A stretch of 18,237 nt of DNA from Candidatus Kerfeldbacteria bacterium (GTDB lineage: Bacteria > Patescibacteriota > Patescibacteriia > Veblenbacterales > UBA10138), in contig JACRFN010000057.1 in NCBI GenBank assembly GCA_016217875.1, forward strand, positions 1 to 18,237, written 5' to 3'. Numbering within the stretch: position 1 is the stretch's first letter; every line of letters starts with the position of its first letter. A program made the position numbers and the translations under genes. A model generated the notes under the pieces. The model was given only the letters and a program-made list of their open reading frames with translations, was not told where the DNA came from and made no database searches. Below are positions 12,771 to 18,237 of this stretch, piece after piece.

Positions 12771-14051
12771 CTACTGAGCAGGCCCGGCTGCGCCGGCTGG
12801 GTTGGCGCCAAACTCACCCACCTGGCCCAACCCTCCAGACTGTCCTGCCTGGGGCGACATGAAATCCTTAATAGCGCCGAATGATTTTTCCACCGTGCCA
12901 TAATTCAAATTCATTTTAGGCGCCAGATTCATATTAACGCCCGGCAGTTCCGACTGCTGTCCGGACAGTTCCTCATACTTATCAGTAAAATTAGTACGCA
13001 AATCCTCCAGCCCGTTCAGGGCTTCCAATACTGCATCAGGGTCAATCGGCTTGGCGGCCAATAAAGTCTTAAGTTCAGCGTACTTCTGCTCAGACTCGGT
13101 AATTATATTGTTAAGCTCGGTTACGTCAATTTTACGTCGAGCCAAAGCTTTGATTTGAGTCTTGGCCGCCTTAATGCCTTTGAGCACGGTTTGGGCATAG
13201 AGCGAGAAATTGGTTACGGCCTGCACCTTGCCGTTTTCCTCATAAGTATCCTGCAAACCGTTAAAGAAATCCTCCAGTTTGGCAAAGGCGTCCTCGCTCT
13301 GCTTGTCTTTGGCCAGGGCTTCGGCGTCAGCTACCAACTGCTTCTCGGCCGCTACTTTTTGACTGAAGGTCTCCAGGATGCTGGACATGTCAATCTTAGC
13401 CCGTTTCTGTGCGGCCTGGGCCTTGGCCACTAATTTATCAAGCTTAGCTACTTCTAACTTGGCCTTTTTCAGCACTTTGGGAAACTGGGCCAAACGCTCC
13501 ATTTCCGGCATTTGCTCAGTAATGGTCTCTACCACACCCTGAAAGTCATCCATTAAATCCTGCACGTCTTCGATGGCTTCAGCTGACTGCACTTTTTGTA
13601 TCAACTCCCCGGCTTTGGCCATAGCCGTACTAAGTTCTCCCGGCGGCGTGATGCCGGCCGCTTGCAGCTTGGCCACGCGCTTCTTCATCTTTTCCAGCTG
13701 CGAGCCGAACGATTTCATGCCCCGCTTCATTTGCTCCAACCCTTTCTTGGCCTGCTCCTTACCCCTAGCTTCCATTTCTTGGCCGCGGGTCTCGGCTTCT
13801 TTGCCCTGCTGCTCCATCTGCTGCTGTTGTTCTGGGCTGGGACCAAATTGCTGACCACCAGGACCTGGCTGACCAAAATTGCCTGGCATGTTGGGTATAT
13901 TTGCTGGCGGAGTGCCGCCACTGGTTGGCGGAATATAATTCTGTGGCGGTACGCCCCCGCCGGACGTATCAAACGGTACTGACTGGGCCTGGACGGCTGT
14001 AACCCCAAAAATCAGGCTGGCTGTGCTTAAAAAAGCTATTAGTCTACGCAT
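12771..14051 (-). CDS. Secreted coiled-coil protein of unknown function
   Basis: From the ATG at 14051 the product has 426 residues. It starts with a clear signal peptide (MRRLIAFLS, a hydrophobic core, then an AQA-type cleavage site). Next is a 50-residue Pro/Gly/Gln-rich linker, then a Gln/Glu/Lys-rich helix with repeats of the type EQQGKEAETRGQEMEARGKEQ cut into heptad-like steps. Long amphipathic helices follow to about residue 385, and the tail is Gly/Ala/Pro-rich. No enzymatic motif or cysteine pair is visible. It may be a surface or periplasmic scaffold. A TTG at 14072, nine bases after AAAGG, would add seven residues. The neighbouring GerMN gene 54 bases upstream on the same strand also has an N-terminal export signal. 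I do not recognise the family. Confidence 0.75.
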   Translation of the reverse strand: MRRLIAFLSTASLIFGVTAVQAQSVPFDTSGGGVPPQNYIPPTSGGTPPANIPNMPGNFGQPGPGGQQFGPSPEQQQQMEQQGKEAETRGQEMEARGKEQAKKGLEQMKRGMKSFGSQLEKMKKRVAKLQAAGITPPGELSTAMAKAGELIQKVQSAEAIEDVQDLMDDFQGVVETITEQMPEMERLAQFPKVLKKAKLEVAKLDKLVAKAQAAQKRAKIDMSSILETFSQKVAAEKQLVADAEALAKDKQSEDAFAKLEDFFNGLQDTYEENGKVQAVTNFSLYAQTVLKGIKAAKTQIKALARRKIDVTELNNIITESEQKYAELKTLLAAKPIDPDAVLEALNGLEDLRTNFTDKYEELSGQQSELPGVNMNLAPKMNLNYGTVEKSFGAIKDFMSPQAGQSGGLGQVGEFGANPAGAAGPAQ

Positions 14052-14104
14052 AAACTTAAAAATATTAAGCAAATTAAATTACCTTTAATTATAATCCATT
14101 ATCC

Positions 14105-14626
14105 TTAGGACTGCAAAGCGTCTTCCACCCGGCCATCAACTGAAATAATCACTCTGGCCACTCCAGGAAACTGCTTTAGGGTTTCCGTTATTTGGGCGCG
14201 TATGGCGGCCACGCGGTAGGAACCGCCCACACCCTGCTCCAGTTTAGAACTAAAATCAACTCGCGCCTGGCCGTTTTGTATCTCAAGCTGCTGAATCACT
14301 ACCCCTTGAGGCAAGCTAGTTAAGTTATCCCGGCTCTGCTCAGTCTCGGTAGGTCCTTGCAATAACTGCTCCACTGCCCAACGAGCGAATTGGGCCAATC
14401 CCACTTCGTTCATACTGCCTGATACTTGACGTTCTATAGGAAACACTCTAATACAAGTAACTTCAGTGTCAAATTGGCTGTTACCCCAATATACATTAAC
14501 CAACGGACGATCGCCGAATCTAGATAGACGATTACCGTCAGCTGGTAACCAAGAAACATATACGGCCAAACCCAAAATCAAAAACGAGACTAAAAATAAA
14601 CCAAGTATTTTATATTGATTATTCAT
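14105..14626 (-). CDS. GerMN-domain protein, membrane-anchored
   Basis: The product has 173 residues. An N-terminal hydrophobic helix (about 7-26) anchors or exports it. The rest fits the GerMN (sporulation/germination GerM-like) domain: LVNVYWGNS, a segment with CIRVFPIERQV, the helix FARWAVEQLLQGPTETEQ, LPQGVVIQQLEIQNGQARVDFS, then GGSYRVAAIRAQITETLKQFPGVARVIISVDG. In non-sporulating bacteria this domain is found in envelope proteins of unclear role, so the name does not imply sporulation. It lies next to a secreted coiled-coil gene on the same strand, probably co-transcribed. Confidence 0.85.
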   Translation of the reverse strand: MNNQYKILGLFLVSFLILGLAVYVSWLPADGNRLSRFGDRPLVNVYWGNSQFDTEVTCIRVFPIERQVSGSMNEVGLAQFARWAVEQLLQGPTETEQSRDNLTSLPQGVVIQQLEIQNGQARVDFSSKLEQGVGGSYRVAAIRAQITETLKQFPGVARVIISVDGRVEDALQS

Positions 14627-14688
14627 GGCTGCACCCTACTAAATTTCTGCCGCCTTTAGACTGATAAAACCATTCCACCTAACCAAAG

Positions 14689-15246
14689 TCAGGCCGCCGG
14701 CGCGGGCGGGCCGCCAACCACCTTAGCGGTAAAAGCAGCCGGGTCTGAAGCTTGAGCTTTAAAAAGATCAACTACTATCGGACCTGTGGCTTTAAGGTCA
14801 GAGGCCAACCGTGGGCCATCTAACTCTTGGATATTTATCAACACACGGTAATTGGCGCCGCGCAAAATTCCCTGTACTGAGGTCACTACTTCGTTGGGCG
14901 TAATGCGGCCTTGTACCAGAAAAGCCGCAGCACCCATTTGGTTAGCCAGTTGACGATCAGGTTCTAAGCCGCGGTGTGAAAAAATTATAAAGGGTATCTG
15001 GCTTCCGGCAGGATCATGCTACAACTGGCTTATCATGTCAAAACCAGTCATCTGCGGCGTTTGGTGCGGCTTCATGATGCCAGTTAGTATCAGGTCAAAC
15101 TTGCTGGCCCTGGCCAAAGCCAAGCCCTTCTCTCCGCCCAGCGCGCCGACTGCTTCAAAACCCGAACTGCTAAATTTTTCTACATAAAGATCCACCACCT
15201 CCTGGTCGTCGTTGACGATAAGAATTTTTGGCAACGGCTCGAGCAT
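14689..15246 (-). pseudogene. Response-regulator receiver protein interrupted by an in-frame TAG
   Basis: From the ATG at 15246 (MLEPLPKILIVNDDQ) a receiver domain runs in one frame to 14689, broken only by a TAG at 15019-15021 after GFDMISQL. Past the stop the same frame continues HDPAGSQIPFIIFSHRG, then ANQMGAAAFLVQGRITPNEVV, which are the expected later receiver elements. The acidic pair (NDD) and the Ser of IIFS are present. The phospho-acceptor Asp in DLILTGIMKP is replaced by Gly, and the usual Lys in FLVQG by Gln. A ~50-residue extension ending GGPPAPAA follows. A single-base change from AGG would create the TAG. It may be a decaying pseudo-receiver or carry a sequencing error; TAG ends other genes here, so general recoding is unlikely. 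Confidence 0.8.
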
Positions 15247-15313
15247 AAAACTTCTACTCCCTACGATACACCCAAGGCTAGTGAGTAGTAAAATCAAAGG
15301 CCCAACGCACCAC

Positions 15314-16177
15314 TCACAGATTCAAGGCCGCCGTTATCATAACCGCGGCTGAGACAAAACGCACGGCGTACACCTTAAGCGTATGTTTTTCCAAAAGTTC
15401 TGGGGCAAAAACAGAAAACAAAAAAGCTATAACCATAGAAAACGGCAAAGAGACTATGGCGCTTGTTAGGCTGACGCTTGAGGCATAGGCTTGGTTGACC
15501 GCCATGGTCCCTACTGCACCCGCTAAGGCCGGGGCAAACATCAGGCCGTATTGTTTCAGACTAATCTGGGGCAAATCAGCCTTAAAAAACGGCCAGGTTA
15601 AAAGCAGCCACACCTGCCCCAAAAACGCCGACCACCAAGTGGCCTCCCAATAACCTATGTCGGCCACCGATTTTTTGATAAACACTGCCATCAAGACAAG
15701 TAGCAGCATATCGAGCAGAGCCAGGGCCGTACCCCAATTAAAAAACGACTTAACAACCAAACGCTCGTCAACACTGACCACTAGGCCAAACAGAAAAATG
15801 ACGGCTATCAGTATATACTGTTGTGTGGTCAACAACTCGCCCACCAACACGGCACCAAAAACAACCGCCAGAACGGTGCGGAAGCTAAAGAGTGGCGCCA
15901 GCACCGAGATATCAAGCCGATACAGTGCCAGCACGTAAAAAGCGCTGCCGCCAGCATAAAAAAACGAAGCCCAAATCACATTAGCCCACGAGCTGGGCAG
16001 GCTCAAGCCATGCCACCAGACCACTGGTGCGAGCAAGGCCAAAATAAAAAGATTCCAAAAAAAGTTGAATAACCAGGGGTTGGGTATGGAATGTTTGCTA
16101 ACTAACTTACCCGCCACACCCTCCAACCCATACATCAGCAAAGCCAACCAAGCAAGGGGCTGAACTAAAAACATCAT
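15314..16177 (-). CDS. EamA family transporter (DMT superfamily)
   Basis: The product has 287 residues and ten predicted helices in two EamA repeats: residues 8-135 and about 147-287. Typical features are FYAGGSAFYVLALYRLDISVLAPLFSFRTVLAVVFGAVLVGELL in the first repeat and AVGTMAVNQAYASSVSLTSAIVSLPFSMVIAFLFSVF in the second (given here as the usual helix 3-4 and 8-9 patterns). The substrate is unknown. It differs clearly in sequence from the EamA protein at 11061-11894. A -10 match (TATAAT at 16240-16235, minus strand) lies about 60 bases upstream. Confidence 0.88.
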   Translation of the reverse strand: MMFLVQPLAWLALLMYGLEGVAGKLVSKHSIPNPWLFNFFWNLFILALLAPVVWWHGLSLPSSWANVIWASFFYAGGSAFYVLALYRLDISVLAPLFSFRTVLAVVFGAVLVGELLTTQQYILIAVIFLFGLVVSVDERLVVKSFFNWGTALALLDMLLLVLMAVFIKKSVADIGYWEATWWSAFLGQVWLLLTWPFFKADLPQISLKQYGLMFAPALAGAVGTMAVNQAYASSVSLTSAIVSLPFSMVIAFLFSVFAPELLEKHTLKVYAVRFVSAAVMITAALNL

Positions 16178-16234
16178 ACTGTCTATTTAAGTAACGGGCT
16201 CGCTGGCTGCGAGCAACTTAACTTCATGATGAGG

Positions 16235-16264
16235 ATTATAAACTAGAACTCACCTGCTGGCCAA
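16235..16264 (-). promoter_or_regulatory. Possible promoter of the EamA gene
   Basis: On the minus strand TTGGCC (16264-16259), an 18-base spacer and a perfect TATAAT (16240-16235). The leader would be about 50 bases and contains a small GCTCG/CGAGC hairpin. Confidence 0.4.
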
Positions 16265-16315
16265 TTTACCCACCAATGTAACCAGTCAAAATACCAGCGG
16301 CGCCCGGGGCGCGAT

Positions 16316-16344
16316 TTGTCTCAAGGGCAAAGGCCAAGTATACT
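16316..16344 (+). promoter_or_regulatory. Promoter of the D,D-carboxypeptidase gene
   Basis: TTGTCT (16316-16321), a 17-base spacer and TATACT (16339-16344). Only eight bases separate the -10 box from the ATG at 16353, so the transcript should be leaderless or nearly so. Confidence 0.6.
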
Positions 16345-16352
16345 ATAGTTCC

Positions 16353-17294
16353 ATGCCGCGCCACTGCTCAACTCTGTTATTTATTTTTACCACCGCCCTC
16401 GTGGGGGCGAGTATTATTTATACCCCTCAAGCCGCAACGGCGGCAGCCGCACCTGGCAAAAACCAAAATTACCAAGATTTTAGCGCTTGGTATGTTGATA
16501 CTTATCAACTTAAAGCTCTGCCTTTTCGGGCCGCAGCTGTAATTGACGCCGACACTCTGACACCGCTCTACTTCCATCAGGAAGCCACGGTCATGCCCAC
16601 GGCCAGCTTGATGAAACTGTTAACCGTCAGTGCTCTGCTCAGCTATCCGCACGATTGGTACAGCCGCGCTAGCTTGAGCGCGGCCGAAAACGAAGACTTG
16701 CTCCGGCCGTACGTAGGGCCTAAGGATGTCTTCTCGCTGCTCAAACTGGAACCGGACGACACCATTACTCTCGAGCAAGCCCTAGCCGCCACTCTTATCG
16801 GCAGCGCCAACAACACGGCCGTGGCTTTGGACAAATTTATCGGCGTAGCCCGCGAACAATTCATTGAGCGCATGAAACAAGTGGCTCAACAGTGGGGCCT
16901 TAAAAATACTACGGTTGACGAACCAAGCGGCTTGTCGCTTGCTAATACCTCCACCGCCTATGACCTGACCCAGGCCGCCTGCCAAGATTTCCAAGACTTC
17001 GTTGTATCTTTTTACGCCGCCAGCTCGCAGGTGAAATTCACCACCGGCCAGGGCGTGGTCAAAACCATTCTCCACACCGTGCATGACTTGAGACAAAACC
17101 AAGAGCGTTACTTTGGGGCCAAAACCGGCTATCTTGACGAAACCATGTTCCATCTGGCCGCAGGCTACATCACGCCACAAGGACATCGTGTCTGCCTGAC
17201 CATACTCTCCTCACCGACCCGAGCTGAATCAGAAAACACCGCTCGCGCCTTAGGAGTCTGGGTTGATCAAATGTATCACTGGCGGCAGGAGTAG
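16353..17294 (+). CDS. Serine-type D-Ala-D-Ala carboxypeptidase (peptidase S11)
   Basis: The enzyme trims the terminal D-Ala of peptidoglycan stem peptides outside the membrane. Length 313 residues. A signal peptide (hydrophobic residues about 6-23, Ala-rich cleavage region to about 33) is followed by the penicillin-binding fold. The three active-site motifs are present: SxxK as SLMK (Ser85, Lys88), SxN as SAN (151-153) and KTG (257-259). PSGLS near 191-195 is also typical. It lacks the C-terminal beta domain and membrane-anchoring helix of E. coli PBP5, so it is likely a soluble or loosely held exported form. The PTASLMK context shows an intact nucleophile. Confidence 0.93.
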   Translation: MPRHCSTLLFIFTTALVGASIIYTPQAATAAAAPGKNQNYQDFSAWYVDTYQLKALPFRAAAVIDADTLTPLYFHQEATVMPTASLMKLLTVSALLSYPHDWYSRASLSAAENEDLLRPYVGPKDVFSLLKLEPDDTITLEQALAATLIGSANNTAVALDKFIGVAREQFIERMKQVAQQWGLKNTTVDEPSGLSLANTSTAYDLTQAACQDFQDFVVSFYAASSQVKFTTGQGVVKTILHTVHDLRQNQERYFGAKTGYLDETMFHLAAGYITPQGHRVCLTILSSPTRAESENTARALGVWVDQMYHWRQE

Positions 17295-17325
17295 CGATTT
17301 CTTTAAACGCTTTATTTAAATCGCT
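17293..17325. terminator. Possible bidirectional terminator between convergent genes
   Basis: AGCGATTT (17293-17300) pairs with AAATCGCT (17318-17325) around a 17-base AT-rich loop. It starts in the carboxypeptidase stop codon and covers the end of the GNAT gene. No real T-run follows, so support is moderate. Confidence 0.4.
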
Positions 17326-17689
17326 TAAACACGGCTGCCTTTTCATTCTGAAAGGTTTTAAGCCCGAGCTTTTGGAAAAAGGCCGGCCGGCCAATAATGG
17401 CAAACACCTCGCTAATACCCTGGCGCCTGGCCTGTCTAAGGCAGGCCCGAACTAAAGCCGTGCCTAAACCTCGGCCTTGATAGGCCTGAGCTACAGCCAA
17501 ACTTCTTATTTCGGCTATTCTCTTGGAATACACATCCAAAGCGCAGCAGCCAACCACCTCGCCCCTCTCATTCACCGCCACAAAAAATCTGTAGTAAGAC
17601 GGAATCTCGGCCATCAGCTGGCGGGGAAACTTACCCACCAGCTGCTTAATTTTGGGGTAATCGGCTTTGCCAGCCCGTCTTAGTTTCAT
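17312..17689 (-). CDS. GNAT family N-acetyltransferase
   Basis: From the ATG at 17689 the product has 125 residues, MKLRRAGKADYPKIKQL. It has the compact GNAT fold: strand pair FFVAVNERGEVVGCCALDVY, then motif A EIRSLAVAQAYQGRGLGTALVRACLRQA with the acetyl-CoA pyrophosphate loop QGRGLG, and a final FFQKLGLKTF typical of motif B. Such short proteins resemble ArgA-type/YhbS-like acetyltransferases, but the acceptor cannot be assigned. A TTG at 17710 would add seven residues but lies upstream of the predicted -10 box and is unlikely. GGGGT lies just upstream of the ATG. Confidence 0.88.
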   Translation of the reverse strand: MKLRRAGKADYPKIKQLVGKFPRQLMAEIPSYYRFFVAVNERGEVVGCCALDVYSKRIAEIRSLAVAQAYQGRGLGTALVRACLRQARRQGISEVFAIIGRPAFFQKLGLKTFQNEKAAVFKRFK

Positions 17690-17698
17690 AGTTACCCC

Positions 17699-17726
17699 AT
17701 TATAAAACAAAAAGCCGCCAGCGCAA
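17699..17726 (-). promoter_or_regulatory. Promoter of the GNAT gene
   Basis: On the minus strand a perfect TATAAT (17704-17699) ends nine bases before the ATG; TTGCGC (17726-17721) is a weak -35 with a 16-base spacer. The leader would be only a few bases long. Confidence 0.45.
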
Positions 17727-17742
17727 GGCTCGTGGTTTTATC

Positions 17743-17875
17743 TTTGGCTCCGGGGGTGGGACTTCCTCGTCGCTTCGCTCCTTGCCCTGGGCACCAGCCA
17801 ACGCTACGCCAGCTCGCCTTGTCTGTCGCTTGGCTTTGGCCTCGCTCGTGCCCGTTCGAGTCCCACACTGCCAAA
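17743..17875. repeat. Imperfect inverted-repeat element with tRNA T-arm-like ends
   Basis: TTTGGC (17743-17748) and GTGGGACT (17756-17763) are mirrored by AGTCCCAC (17859-17866) and GCCAAA (17870-17875). The right end contains GTTCGAGTCCCAC, identical in type to a tRNA T-loop and 3' T-stem, but no tRNA body accompanies it. CTTTGGCTCC recurs at 17917-17926. The open frames over it have repeat-like, low-information products. It may be a small dispersed element or tRNA-derived debris. Confidence 0.55.
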
Positions 17876-18143
17876 CCAAAAAGAAAAAATCGCGAGTACA
17901 AGACTCACGACTTTTTCTTTGGCTCCCGAATTAAAACCTTCGCAAACCCCGAAGGAGAACAAGTTCCCTACGGGGCATGCTTTTGAAATCATTTTGCCAA
18001 ATCTGATACACAAATCCAAAAAGAGAAATCTGAAATGATGCGCCCCGCCACTATTTTTCTGGGGCAAAGGAGGCGGGGCGACTGACTCGCTCGCGCGGAG
18101 GGGATCCGCTATGAGAAAAAGTCAAGCGTTTTCTCTCGCGGAT
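17876..18143 (+). other. Gene-free stretch with four successive hairpins (candidate structured RNA)
   Basis: No convincing protein is encoded. Hairpins follow one another: 17876-17922 (CCAAA, GAAAAA and TCG paired with CGA, TTTTTC and TTTGG, small bulges); 17947-17975 (CCCCG/CGGGG enclosing a GGAGAAC/GTTCCC pairing); 18041-18080 (CGCCCCGCC/GGCGGGGCG, loop 22); and 18104-18143 (ATCCGC/GCGGAT enclosing GAGAAAA/TTTTCTC). With the terminator at 18199 this could be an RNA gene on the plus strand. I found none of the hallmark motifs of tmRNA, RNase P RNA or SRP RNA, and no clear promoter. Confidence 0.35.
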
Positions 18144-18198
18144 GCCGATATTCAGTTTTGTGCTTCATCATCATCCAGACGACATTGACCAACTGACG

Positions 18199-18232
18199 GC
18201 GCAAGCATACCAACGCTTGCGCTTTTGTTTTG
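18199..18232 (+). terminator. Strong rho-independent terminator
   Basis: GCGCAAGC (18199-18206) and GCTTGCGC (18215-18222) form a perfect eight-base-pair stem with an eight-base loop, followed by TTTTGTTTTG. This is the best terminator in the window. No plus-strand protein gene lies within 900 bases upstream, which points to a non-coding transcript. Confidence 0.8.
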
Positions 18233-18237
18233 CCTTC

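Noticed and set aside
13573..13982. Plus-strand open frames opposite the secreted coiled-coil gene
   Set aside because: They are mirror frames of a Gln/Lys/Ala-rich coding region; the minus-strand product has a signal peptide and heptad pattern.
15019..15021. General reassignment of TAG to a sense codon
   Set aside because: TAG ends topA and the carboxypeptidase gene exactly where those families should end.
17692..17986. Open frames on both strands over the inverted-repeat element
   Set aside because: They follow the repeat and T-arm-like sequence, show no protein-family pattern, and oppose each other over the same bases.
18142..18237. Start of a gene running off the right edge (ATG at 18142)
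   Set aside because: The frame crosses the strong terminator hairpin and its T-run, there is no ribosome site, and 32 open codons are not significant.

Overview
The window looks like a chromosomal segment of a small-genome bacterium, most probably from the Candidate Phyla Radiation (Patescibacteria). This is an inference from the mix of features: tight gene packing, few clear Shine-Dalgarno sites, very short predicted 5' leaders, a Rel protein ending at its TGS region, a solo PaaX/Cas2-like protein, and a tiny GIY-YIG gene wedged between tRNA pieces. The standard code fits: rel ends at TGA and topA and the carboxypeptidase gene end at TAG exactly where their families should stop.

Layout. 1-3623 (+): the tail of an unidentified gene, dprA (DNA uptake/recombination) and topA (topoisomerase I with four C-terminal zinc ribbons). 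3624-4640: a PaaX/Cas2-like gene on the minus strand, bracketed by two long perfect palindromes with the same core. 4641-6143 (+): a bifunctional (p)ppGpp synthetase/hydrolase. 6192-7860 (-): the parA-parB partition operon. 7861-8852: two overlapping divergent promoters, a tRNA-Leu 5' remnant, a 79-aa GIY-YIG nuclease gene, an intact tRNA-Leu(CAA), tandem hairpins, tRNA-Met(CAT), further tRNA fragments with 13-nt complementary arms, and initiator tRNA-fMet. 8888-10366: a TerC/Alx transporter and a divergent membrane hydrolase-like protein. 10441-12678 (-): a compact cluster of uppP, an EamA transporter and a transglutaminase-like protein. 12771-16177 (-): a secreted coiled-coil protein, a GerMN-domain protein, a response regulator broken by an in-frame TAG, and a second EamA transporter. 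16353-17294 (+): a D-Ala-D-Ala carboxypeptidase. 17312-17689 (-): a GNAT acetyltransferase. 17711-18237: no credible gene, but an imperfect inverted repeat with tRNA-like ends, a run of hairpins and a strong terminator.

Most genes are housekeeping: DNA topology, chromosome segregation, stringent response, undecaprenyl carrier recycling and peptidoglycan trimming. The unusual content is at three places: the palindrome-bracketed PaaX/Cas2-like gene; the tRNA cluster, where two tRNA 5' halves stop in the anticodon loop and one is followed directly by a GIY-YIG gene; and the structured non-coding right end. All functional statements rest on motif reading, with no database search.
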